A stretch of DNA of 64,000 nucleotides from Pyrocephalus nanus (lineage: Eukaryota; Chordata; Aves; Passeriformes; Tyrannidae), in assembly GCA_038380795.1 (NCBI GenBank), contig CM076259.1, positions 28,192,977-28,256,976 on the forward strand. The letters are read 5' to 3'. A program made the position numbers and the translations under genes. The notes under the pieces are model-generated. The model was not told the origin of the DNA and ran no database searches. It worked only from the letters and a program-made list of their open reading frames with translations. Positions 41,901 to 50,525 of this stretch are shown here, piece by piece (position 1 is the first letter of the stretch; every line of letters starts with the position of its first letter).

Positions 41901-43671
41901 TCCTTCCCCTCCCCTCACTTCAATGACAAACTGCAGGCCATCAAATGAACATCCCTACTAATCACCCATACTTCAGTAAAGTTGCTGTTTAAGACCCGTG
42001 GGCTGCTAAGCACCACACAGACGCTCAGTTACTCCCCCCACAAGGGGAATAGAGGGCGGAATCAAAACTGTACAAGCGAGAGAACTTGAGATAAAGATGG
42101 ATTAATAGGTAAAGCAAAAGCCAGACACACAAAGCAAAACAAAGAATTCATTCACTGCTTCCTGTCAGCAGGCAGGTGTTCAGCCGCCCCCAGGACAGCA
42201 GGGCTCCATCCCGTGAAATGGTTACCTGGGAAGACAAACACTGTCACTCTGAGAGTTCACCCCTTTCTTCTTCTTCCCCCAGTTTTACGTGCTGACCATG
42301 ACAGCAAATAATGTGGGATATCCCTTAAGTCAGTTGAGGACAGCTGTCTCAGATGTCTCCCCTCCCAACTTCTTGTGCTCCCCCTCCCGCCTCCCTTCCC
42401 AGCATTGTTGCTGAGGTGGGGCAAGGAGAAAAGGTCTTGGCTCTCTGTAAGTACTGTTCAGCAATGCCTACAATATCTCTATATTTATCAACACTGTTTC
42501 CAGCACAAATCCAAACACAGCCCCACAACAGCTACTATGAAGAAATTAACTCTCTTCCAGCCAAAACCAGTACAAGAAGGGACTTGAACTACTTCAGATA
42601 AGACTGCCCGCATCTCCCACAACTTAACGCTGATATCCTTGACAGGTCCCACGAGGAATCTGTCGTTATTTTTGACACTGAGTCAAAGTATGTAAAGTGA
42701 TCAATATTATCTCTGACCATGAATGAAAATTAATCTGGAAGTTATTTCTTCATTGCTATCAAGAATCTTATCAATCTCAGTTTTGTTTACACTTTCAACG
42801 CTGGTGCCCAGCCAATAGTTCATAATCTGTACTAATTACAGGACCATCAACTTGAGTCCTCAGATACACTTGCCGTGCAACTTCAGTCATTTCCTTTCCA
42901 GACTGCTTTCTTTGAAGACCTGTATCTCCATCCTGCATGGTGTTCAGCGCACTACCATCCCTCTGGGAGAAATCCCAAGCTATTTCCAATGACTTCTCTC
43001 CATAGTACCCACTGCACAGGGTAAGTAACACAGGCCTACAAACAAACGGCATTTGTCAGATGAGAGCGGGCCCTGAATCCTGCAAGGTTCTTCACGCAGA
43101 TTACAGAAAAACATAAGCAGCACAAATTCTTTGTGTGAAAGGGGCCACAAGAAGCTGGTTTATATCGTATTCATTTTGGTATTCTTTTGAAAACAGGTAT
43201 TGTTTCTGCTTCTACGCGTGGGGAAAAAAGAGGCACAAAAAAACAAAGGACCCTGATCCACAGGGTGCAGCCTCCTGCAACTGCACACCAGCACCCAAAT
43301 AGTGAACTTTTGACAAAACACACATTGCCAAAAGCACCCCACAGTTCTTCTGCACGCTACAATCAACCCTCACACGGCTTTGCGCGTTCTCTAAATGCAA
43401 TCACGCTAAAATGTGCAGGTTAACACATAGCTGGGGTTTCTTCCATGCTGCCACTGCTAAGAAAGACACCGAGCTTAGCCTGAAATAAAGGCCACGGCGC
43501 AGGCGAGCCCACTCCCCATACCTGTATCATTTCCACCATCTCCGGTGTGATGATGTCTTTCTCTACCATGTGCTCCACCAGTACAGGCAACACAAGCTGC
43601 TTCGCCAGGATCACACGGTTCCTCTTGAGCGCTTCCTGGTGACACCGCTGCATTCCGCACGCCACCAGCAT
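26789..43671 (-). CDS. CASP2: Caspase-2, complete spliced gene (10 coding exons)
   Basis: Initiator cysteine protease of the apoptosis and p53/PIDDosome pathways; its CARD binds RAIDD and dimerisation activates it. Coding exons, in transcript order: 43671-43522, 38248-38081, 36383-36308, 34946-34852, 33450-33274, 32102-31974, 31550-31460, 27877-27728, 27636-27527, 26923-26789. All introns are GT/AG, all phases agree, and the join gives 1281 nt (426 residues plus TAA). Visible parts: CARD about 1-90; p20 from about 143 with Arg192 (YRKGGDVD), His250 (LLSHGVEG) and Cys293 (QACRG); an acidic linker with Asp306 and Asp320 before Gly and Ala, the usual processing sites; p10 from about 321 with Arg351 (IRNTK). 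Asp142 fits prodomain cleavage. Cys409 matches the residue that makes the dimer disulphide in human caspase-2. Identity rests on near-continuous similarity to vertebrate caspase-2. The start is less certain: mammals carry an extra N-terminal stretch and an acceptor-like sequence abuts this ATG. Confidence 0.97.
27527..27636 (-). CDS. CASP2: CASP2 coding exon 9 (p10 core)
   Basis: 110 nt, residues 346-382. Contains [14 protein letters not shown] with S1-pocket Arg351 and HVADMLVK. Separated from exon 8 by an intron of only 91 bp. Acceptor CCTCTCAG, donor GTAAGC. Confidence 0.96.
27728..27877 (-). CDS. CASP2: CASP2 coding exon 8 (p20/p10 linker)
   Basis: 150 nt, residues 296-345. Acidic linker with VDQRD then G (Asp306) and EESD then A (Asp320), matching the known inter-subunit cleavage positions, followed by [11 protein letters not shown] of the small subunit. 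Mammals usually have LPTRSDM; here it is LPTCSDM. Acceptor CCACAG, donor GTACTG. Confidence 0.95.
30065..30083 (+). repeat. Poly-T run (T19) in CASP2 intron 7
   Basis: Homopolymer that could be the A-tail of a minus-strand retroposon or a plain microsatellite. No recognisable element lies next to it. Confidence 0.8.
31460..31550 (-). CDS. CASP2: CASP2 coding exon 7 (catalytic cysteine)
   Basis: 91 nt, residues 266-295 plus one base. Contains [13 protein letters not shown] with Gln291 and nucleophile Cys293. Acceptor CTCTCAG, donor GTGAGT, ends in phase 1; the split codon becomes Asp296. Confidence 0.97.
31974..32102 (-). CDS. CASP2: CASP2 coding exon 6 (catalytic histidine)
   Basis: 129 nt, residues 223-265. 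Contains [17 protein letters not shown] with catalytic His250. Acceptor TATTCCAG after a T-rich run, donor GTATAT, phase 0. Confidence 0.97.
32251..32293 (+). repeat. A-rich simple repeat in CASP2 intron 5
   Basis: A12 followed by AACAAACAAA-type units. Low complexity; no coding or splicing role seen. Confidence 0.85.
33274..33450 (-). CDS. CASP2: CASP2 coding exon 5 (start of p20)
   Basis: 177 nt, residues 164-222. Carries the first core strand ([11 protein letters not shown]) and the YRKGGDVD loop, whose Arg192 lines the S1 pocket in the family. Acceptor CTTCTTCTCAG, donor GTAAGG, phase 0 on both sides. Confidence 0.96.
34852..34946 (-). CDS. CASP2: CASP2 coding exon 4 (linker with prodomain cleavage site)
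   Basis: 95 nt completing codon 132 and encoding to residue 163. Contains SLDNGD then G, where mammalian caspase-2 is cut to free the large subunit, and the conserved YCTPEFY segment. Acceptor TTTGCACAG, donor GTAAGT. Confidence 0.93.
36308..36383 (-). CDS. CASP2: CASP2 coding exon 3 (CARD-p20 linker)
   Basis: 76 nt, encoding residues 107-131 plus the first base of codon 132 ([18 protein letters not shown] then SKRPRWI). LPFPVSESC matches the mammalian linker; the rest is diverged. Acceptor TTGTAG, donor GTGAGT, ends in phase 1. Confidence 0.9.
37110..37890 (+). mobile_element. CR1 LINE 3' fragment inside CASP2 intron 2
   Basis: Plus strand, antisense to CASP2. Encodes remnants [33 protein letters not shown] sequence, [36 protein letters not shown] and [19 protein letters not shown]. 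It ends with the CR1 3' tail about 190 bp from CASP2 exon 2. Broken by frameshifts. Confidence 0.9.
38081..38248 (-). CDS. CASP2: CASP2 coding exon 2 (second half of CARD)
   Basis: Encodes residues 51-106, beginning [20 protein letters not shown] and containing AFCEALRET, highly characteristic of the caspase-2 CARD. The acceptor TCTAG follows a T-rich tract. The donor after GCAAGG is GTACAA, weak compared with the other exons. Phase 0 at both ends (168 nt). The frame stays open past the donor for another 77 codons. Confidence 0.93.
43522..43671 (-). CDS. CASP2: CASP2 coding exon 1 (first half of CARD)
   Basis: Encodes residues 1-50, from [10 protein letters not shown] to EMVEMIQ, the first CARD helices. 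It ends in CAG with a GTATGG donor, phase 0. The ATG has A at -3. The frame is open upstream to a TGA about 75 nt before, without another ATG. The bases just before the ATG read as a pyrimidine tract ending in CAG, so this may be an internal exon with coding or non-coding sequence further 5'. Confidence 0.93.
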
Positions 43672-43779
43672 CCTGGGAGAAGAGGGGAGACCTGGGGCAC
43701 ACTCAGCGGCAAAGACCCACCCGCCCTCCTCCCGATAGCTGGCTCAGGAGAGATCCCACTGCCGCTCACAAGAGACGGA

Positions 43780-43960
43780 AAGAAGCCCTTCCCGCCCGCC
43801 TTTTCCCGGCGGCACCCGCGATTCAAAGCGCGAGACCCGTTTTCCCGCCGTCACGTGACCTCCCACGGCGCGGGAGCGGTTTCCCGCCGCCTCCTGCCCG
43901 CGCGCGGGCTGGGCGCGGCCCCTCGGGAACGGGGGGGGGGCGGAATCGCGGCAGGGGGGT
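43780..43960 (-). promoter_or_regulatory. CASP2: GC-rich CASP2 promoter region with E2F-like and E-box sites
   Basis: Locally the most CpG-dense block of the window, immediately 5' of CASP2 coding exon 1. It holds two TTTCCCGC E2F-like elements (43841-43848 and 43880-43887) and a palindromic TCACGTGA E-box (43851-43858) between them. No TATA box is evident, as expected for a CpG-island promoter. A G10 run lies at 43931-43940. Promoter function is inferred from position and composition. Confidence 0.65.
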
Positions 43961-44229
43961 TACAGTGCGGCACGGCAGGGGTCCTGCCCTGTGGGGAGTA
44001 TTAACAAGTGCAGCTTTCTTTGCGAACATACCGGTTCTGGGATTTTATTTTTTTGTTTCCTGTGTTTTGTTACACATGAGTTTCAGTGGAAATCAGCTGA
44101 AATCAGAAAAGATAAAGCACAGTAATTTGAGAGGGAGCACACAGGGTTTGCAGAGAACGTGAAATACGAAGGGAAAAATTCTAAGTGACCATCCTTCTGG
44201 CATAAGCAAATTCGCAGCACTTGTCACAT

Positions 44230-44610
44230 TATCATAGTGTCACTGCGATTGGAAAAGACCTCTGACATCATCGAGTCCAACCTCTAAACATCACCTTGTC
44301 AAACTAGACCATAGCACTGAGTGCCGCATCCACCTCCAGGGACAGTGACTCCACCAACCTCCCTGGAGAGTCAGTTTCAATGCTTGACAATCCTTTTGTG
44401 AAGAAACTCCTCCCCTTGTCTAACTTGAACCTCCGCTGGCACAGCTTAAGACTCTGTCCTCTCGTCCTGTCACTAGTTGCCTGGGATAATAGGACATCCC
44501 CCCCCCCCCTCCCCCCCCCTCCTCAATCTGGCTACAACCTCCTTTCAGGTCACCCCTGAGACTCCTTTTCTTCAGGCTAAACATCCCCAGCTCCCACAGC
44601 TGTCCTCATA
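44230..44610 (-). mobile_element. CR1 LINE 3' fragment with C-tract
   Basis: Minus strand. On the plus strand it shows the reverse-complemented CR1 3' end (GGAAAAGACCTCTGACATCA, then CTCCACCAACCTCCCTGGAG). A C12-T-C9 tract at 44498-44519 interrupts the element. Lies between the CASP2 promoter and TMEM139. Confidence 0.85.
44498..44523 (+). repeat. C-tract inside CR1
   Basis: C12, T, C9, T, CC, T. The minus strand is a near-continuous G-run that could form a G-quadruplex; also a likely place for assembly error. Confidence 0.85.
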
Positions 44611-46612
44611 GGACTTACAAAAACGTCATGTAAAGCTTCAGATAGTTGCTCCCTGGTGTGCAGGAGTTCCACATGCTAAAGCTTAACACAAGTCCAAAGG
44701 CTTGAAAACCCTTACAGATGTTGAAGACAAAATCCAAGTGCTCATAACTTGTGGCATTTTTGGTCTTTGTTTTGGACAATTTTTAATCTGTGGTGGTTAC
44801 CTCAATTTCTTCCTCACTCCTGGCAGTTTGATGCACTGAGAGTTTCCCAGTTTAAGACTCAAAGTTTCTATGCCTATGTTGTCTACCTATATAATTTTTT
44901 AGTGAAGTTTGTTCTTTTCTGTTTGGAGATAGAGGAGGGAAATGCAAGTAGTGATTGGCTTTAAAGAAATCACATTGATTCTACCAGCATATTTGTCTCT
45001 CACAATACTTCTATGATAGACGCATCATACCTGCTTCATCACCAATGATATTAAAGTGAGGTAGCTGTATATTCAGAAATGGAATACGTCTCCTTTTTCT
45101 AAGCCAAGACTATCAATTCAGCAGAATGTGAGCCAAAGGCATGGCTTTGTGGTCATTTTGAGAGGAAATATAAATGATGCCACCAGGAATTTTTAATGCA
45201 GTCCTGTTTATTTATAAACGACATAGAGAGTCTTTTTTTTTCCTTTGAACTATACAGAATCAAAATATAAGATACAATTTGTTTGCTTCTAGCTGTGGTT
45301 TGATGGTTCCTCATAGGAATTCAAGATGATGCAGTCATAAGAGCAAGGCTGTGATGATTGCTGCTTTCCTTCATGACGATATTTGGATCACCATTTTTAC
45401 TTTTATTTTTTAATTTGGACATTCACGAGACATGAATGTCTCTTTGCATACTGTTGACCACTTTGACACTGCAGAGGTTATCAGTGTAACTCACCCATTT
45501 TAAGAGATTGCACAGCACCACTGATCAGTGAGAGCTAAAATCTGGCTCCAGCCTGGAGCCATCATGATGAAGACCGCTTGTGCCTTGGGACTATTATTCT
45601 CAGGTGCTCTCTGCTGCAGCTCTGGCCTCAGCAGACAGACTGGACCTTTCCAGAGTCCAGAGAGAAGCCTCTGAGTACAGTGAACTGAGTTACAGAGAAC
45701 TGCAGGAGCTCTGGCCTTTCTGTGCAAGTCCTTGCCACAATGACAATAAAGTATCTCAAGCCATCTGTTAGGGGCTGTAGTACAGCACAGACACACACCC
45801 TGCTGTAGAGCCACCAAGACCACTAATCTAGGCAGAGGATGCTTATATGTGTGTGTATCCCACTGCTGGTCTCTCTTACAGGAGGAAAACTTATCCCCCT
45901 CTTGTACACCACTGGCTGTGTGGGGTGAGAGCCTTGTGAAGAACAGAAGTCATTTCATGGTGCCATGCTTGCCTTCAGCTTTTCAACCTTAAGTGACACC
46001 TATGGGGTGGTACCAGCTTCCAGATGCAGACAGCCACCCTCCCCTCAGTCATGCTCCAGTGCAGCTCAGCTGAGGATGTGGCGCAGGCGTGGCAGAGGGA
46101 CAGCAACAAAGAGCGCAGACCATAAATTTTTTGTTGCTGCACAACAGCAACTCAGGGAAGTGCAGGCTTGCTCTCTCTGTAGGGATTTCAGGGTGGCTAA
46201 TGACCACACAGCTCTCAGCAATATTGCTGTTTGTAATGCACAGGCAGAATGTGCTTAGTGCTGTTTCTATTCCTCCCTCTGCCCAGGCAGATTCTTTTGG
46301 CTACATCTTACAGTCCTTCTTCAGAGGTCCTTTGATAACCTTGTCTCTTCTCATGATTTACTCTTTTCCCCCATAAAGGTGTATCTTCAGTTTGAGAATG
46401 TTGCCATGTATAACACAGCTTTTCTCACAGTTGCTTTATGTATCTGCCAAGTCAAAGCATTGTGGTATTGCATTGATTTTTATTTTGTGCAAAAAGATTC
46501 TAGTGACATCAGAAGCTGTGTCTGTAGTTCAACTCTGCTTCAAAGAATGGTGAGACAAACTTTTACAGTTTCAGGCATGAAAAATCTCAACCCTTTCACC
46601 ATCTTTCTAGGA

Positions 46613-47075
46613 TCATTCTGTATTAGGGTGAGGGTTTGGTTCTGTATTCATGGAAGGTGAAATTAATCCTAATGCAGAGGGCTGGCAAGCATCTTCAAAG
46701 ACCTCATCACTGATGGCACTCTCATAAGCAGGTGGTGGAGTGAGTGGTTCTAGTGGTTCAAACCTGTCTTCAATATCTCTGTCCTCATGGATGTCCGAAA
46801 CAAACCTCTGCGGTCTTGGGGGCAACACTAGCTGCAGCTGTATCCTGGAGCCCGTGTCTGTCTCAGAGGTGGGCCTTGTGTCTGGTGGCACCGACACTCG
46901 GAGAGCCTCCACAGTAATCTCTTGTTGGCTAGATGATTCGATAACGACGCTGTAAGGAGGAGGGTCGCTCAGCGGCGAGGGCACTGGGCCTGGGTTGGAT
47001 GTAATCGTCCATATTGCTGGAGCTGACATGGTCATCACCTCCTCATAGGTGGGTGCTTCATAGGCAGCATTCACC
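46613..47075 (-). CDS. TMEM139: TMEM139 coding exon 2 (cytosolic tail with PPxY motifs)
   Basis: 463 nt coding. The acceptor is TTGCACAAG after a CT-rich tract. It encodes the rest of the tail, from RVNAAYEAPTYEEV to NPHPNTE and TGA. Rich in Pro, Ser and Asp/Glu, with PPPY and PPAY. The conserved EPLTPPPAYESA block settles the identity. A minus-strand AATAAA at 46484-46479 could end the transcript about 130 nt after the stop; further candidates lie at 45407-45402 and 45212-45207. Confidence 0.9.
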
Positions 47076-48669
47076 CTTGTGCAAGAGAGGAAGGCCAGTT
47101 ACGTTGGTTATTTTACTGCTTAGTTTGTGCAGAGACAGCACGGATTATGTACTACAGGGACCATGCTACAATCAACAAATAGATGGGACTGAGACAGGGT
47201 ATCTCACATGGTATTGCTGTATGGGGTATTCTGCCCCTAGATCAGTTCATTTGTCCAGCCATCTTAATGTCTTGCTTACTGGTATAGAGAATGGCTCATC
47301 TGACCATTTTCCCACACTCCCCAGAATAAGTGAAGTGACCCACACTGTTCCGTTTAGTGTCCTAGGCTTAGCTTGATGTCCCTCAGTTAAAATCTCCTAC
47401 TAGTTAAAATTTATTACTAAGAATTATTAACTACTACTGATTATTTCTTGGAATAAAATAAGACCTTGCCTTTTTAATACATTAACTCAGTGTTCATCTC
47501 TTTTTAAGAACTGGAGAAAATTAGTATTTTCACTTCATTTAAACAAGGACTAATTGTTCTGTGTTGAGAAGAATTATCTGCAAAGAAAAAATGCTACTTG
47601 AGGAACATTTTCCTTTTCAGATCATATTTTTAAGTATAAGGATATTAATTTTCTTCTAGTATGCCCCCAAGCTAGCAGAGCCCAATATAGAATTCTTTTT
47701 ATGTAGTCTTTCTAAAAATAAACACATAGTAACATTTTTTACCCTCCCACAGGCCCTGTATTTGAGAGTGTTAAGTCATTTATGGATGCGGAAAATGAAT
47801 ACCTGGATTATACAAGGAAGCAAAGATAAAAATAAACTCAAACTTCTCAACTATAGTAGGCAAACAGGGGTTAAAGTAGGTGATACTGAGAACCTGCAAA
47901 TGTACATGAAGCCAAAAAGAAGTATTCAGAGCCTCTCAAAATCAGGATTTATTAGTGTCAAATTGGGATTTTATGACTGGAAACAGACTCAATTACAGGT
48001 TTCTTTTAAAAAGTTCGCCAAGGAACAGTTGCTCTAGAGATAAGTTTTATAGAACTAAACCCAAATAAGATTCAGTATTGCTTCAGCGTTTTTTCTTTTT
48101 CCTTGTCTGAGTCATTGTTTGGCAAGCCTCGATTACTCAAAGTAAAATAAAACTGGGCCTGGATCTGTTTAACCTTGGAAACTTTTAGTGAATCAGTTTC
48201 CGGGGGGAAGAAAACACATATTGTACAAGATACAGGAGATGCGCGGCATAGATATTTGCAACCTCCACCTGAAGAATGAAGGAAAACAACCTGAAAATAA
48301 CTTTTGTCTTTGGGAATGGAGTCTGTGTTTGTTGCCTCAGGGGAAGGGCAGCAAAACAGTATGTAAAATGTCCATGACTGAGGTGAGAGGATTAAAGAGC
48401 AATAACCAGGTTGCTGCTTACCTTGCTTGGCTTCGACTGTTTGGAGGTGTTTCATTTGCATCGTGTCGGTGTTGATTCCTCAGGTAACACTCAACAAACA
48501 CACTCAGCAAATAGCCGACCAGGCACACTCCCCCTACCCCTAGAAAGAAATAGCCTACTGGGTTGATGTTAGATGAAATGGCCAGCATGGTGACCCCAAT
48601 GAGAAGAGCAGCAGTGAAAAGAAGCAGCAAGGTTTGACGGATGTTCTTCCAGCGTGTCTCTAACCACAT
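46613..48669 (-). CDS. TMEM139: Transmembrane protein 139, complete spliced gene
   Basis: Two coding exons (48669-48422 and 47075-46613) join at AG/G to give 236 residues plus TGA. Two hydrophobic segments lie at about 13-31 (TLLLLFTAALLIGVTMLAI) and 38-60 (VGYFFLGVGGVCLVGYLL), separated by a short INP turn. A long cytosolic tail follows, with two PPxY motifs: DPPPY (Tyr124) and LTPPPAY (Tyr200). Human TMEM139 (216 residues) shares the NPV/TPVxYFFL segment, a YEExx stretch after the splice junction, PPPYSxV, and the EPLTPPPAY element near the C-terminus. Its position just upstream of CASP2 in the same orientation matches mammals. Its biochemical role is poorly known; PPxY motifs usually bind WW domains such as those of NEDD4-family ligases, which is inference here. 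ATG 48669 sits in a good context (ACCATG). Confidence 0.9.
48422..48669 (-). CDS. TMEM139: TMEM139 coding exon 1 (membrane segments)
   Basis: 248 nt encoding residues 1-82 plus two bases of codon 83. Contains both membrane helices and the basic, His-rich start of the tail (RNQHRHDANETPP). Donor GTAAGC. The exon probably extends 5' to an acceptor at 48703 (pyrimidine tract then CACAG), leaving 34 nt of 5'UTR in this exon. Confidence 0.9.
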
Positions 48670-48703
48670 GGTAGTATAGATGAGCAGTTAAAGGGACAGA
48701 CAT
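48569..48703 (-). other. Upstream ORF overlapping the TMEM139 start
   Basis: If the acceptor at 48703 is used, the exon begins exactly with ATG. That ATG opens a 44-codon frame (stop TAA at 48571-48569), out of frame with the TMEM139 ATG at 48669 and overlapping its first 34 codons. Its -3 base depends on the upstream exon (TCTG joined to ATG would give C at -3, a weak context), so leaky scanning to the main ATG is expected. Confidence 0.45.
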
Positions 48704-49710
48704 CTGTGGAAGATGGAACACTTTTTTCAACATGAAACATGAGAATATAAATACATTAGAAGTGTCATAACCAAAGTAAGAACATACATACTACAGCAAA
48801 AGACACGAGAACATGAACTATGCACATACATAATAAGTCTGGGAAATCCGCATAAATGCACACCAATGTAAATGTACTAGAATTTCCTGTGTGAATGCAT
48901 ATTGAATAATAGGAATGCTTGGACACACAGTTGGAAGACATGAAATACATAAATAGACCCTAAGCACTTATTGCCAGGCATATCTAAAAAGATCTGGCTT
49001 AATAGAGCAGTCTGGGATGCAGATTTGAGGTTACTATGAAAGTGAAACACAGAATAACTTTAAGGGTTAATTCTAGGACATTTGTACATTGCATAATGAA
49101 CATTCAAATACTCCTTCAGATCCCGGAAGAAAAGCAGCCTTATTTAATGGGCCTGTCAGCCCCAGTAAACTGAGCATCTAACTGCAGTGTAGCATTATAG
49201 CAATAACATTACTTTAGGTTCTGGATATAGCTAGGGTACGTGTGTTTTTGCAAAGTGCAGGCACAGTTTGAATATTTGCATATGTCCTCAGTTCCTTCTC
49301 CATTGATGTGCTTATTTCTGCACCATTCTCAAACATGAGAACCCTCCCTGTCCCACATTCCAAACCCCATCTCAGTGAAAGACACTACAGTTTCACTACT
49401 GTACAGTCAATATGGAATGAATATTGGGAATCTGTGATATTCAAGAATACCATAATTAAGGAGTTGCCTTCCATATGTTCTGCTAACCTACATACATCCC
49501 ACTGTTTTCATGAAGACTCCTTTGAAGGAAAAAAGCATGACACAAGGGGCATATTTTTTATGAAAACGTATCTCCAAACAAATACACAGTTTTATATAGT
49601 TCCATGTTACATTATGTACTTCCGCACACTAAATGTGTCCCCTTGTTACAGCAAAAATAGTTAAATGTATACATGCAAAAGAAACACATTCTTTTTCAGC
49701 ATATACTTAC

Positions 49711-49850
49711 CAGAAAGAGGTCTCCGTAGGTACGAGCAGTCATGGTTTAACTTCTCTCTTCATCACAAAGAAAAATGTGCACTGCTGCTTCCCGTTCTGA
49801 CCCAAGAATAGGACACCAGTTATAACTCTTCTTTCCTCCTTTAGAGCTTC
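49711..49850 (-). other. TMEM139: Probable TMEM139 5' non-coding exon
   Basis: The minus strand has a strong donor, CTTTCTG then GTAAGTAT, with the exon ending at 49711, about 1 kb upstream of the acceptor at 48703. No long frame precedes it, so it would be 5'UTR. The upstream limit (about 49850) is a guess. Confidence 0.4.
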
Positions 49851-50525
49851 TTGTAGGGAAACAATGAAGATTTCTTTTGAAAATAAAAGTTGGAAACTAC
49901 TGAACATGGGAAGGTACCAAACAATGAGAAGATCCCATTGTAAGAATTCTGCATGGGAAAGTAGAATCTCCTTTTTCCAGGTTCTGAATCCAAAGCAATT
50001 TCCAGACGATCACACACCTTCTACTCTTTTGCAGCTCTTCTCGGTCTGTCCCACAAAAGCAGGAAACTCATTAGGAAAGAAGGCGGAGTGAGCAGTGGGG
50101 GAGTGCTTACCTGTGTCGTGTCTGTTTGGTCTGCTTTACTTTAATGAGAGAAACTGCCCTGAAAATTCTGGGTTTTTTTCCTACGTAGCAAAGGAATCTT
50201 GAACTCTGCCTCACAAAGCAGGAACAACTGCTTGCCCAGCCCACATCACATGGCCCACACATAAATCTTTTTATGAGTTCTGTAAAAGGTAAAACTATAC
50301 ATTCTTCTATCCTGATCAACTGCTGTTTGTCAAATGTTGTTTTATGCCCTCTTTGATTTTACAAACAAAGGGGAAAAAAAGGGGGTAATGGGTTATTATT
50401 TCACAGAGGGCTGAGTTAGAAACCTTTTTACTCCCTAATGTATCTGGGAATGATGGGTACTGATAAGCAAGAGAACAGGTACTGAATTACTTCTCTTATC
50501 TGAACCTTTAGTGTGTGTCTGAAAA

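Noticed and set aside
43823..44029. Arg/Pro/Gly-rich minus frame in the CASP2 promoter
   Set aside because: Typical by-product of CpG-island composition; no conserved sequence and it does not join in phase to exon 1.
46740..46955. Plus-strand frame opposite TMEM139
   Set aside because: Antisense shadow of the conserved TMEM139 exon 2.
48072..48461. 129-codon minus frame in the TMEM139 intron
   Set aside because: Runs through the exon in another frame and then intron; no family resemblance.
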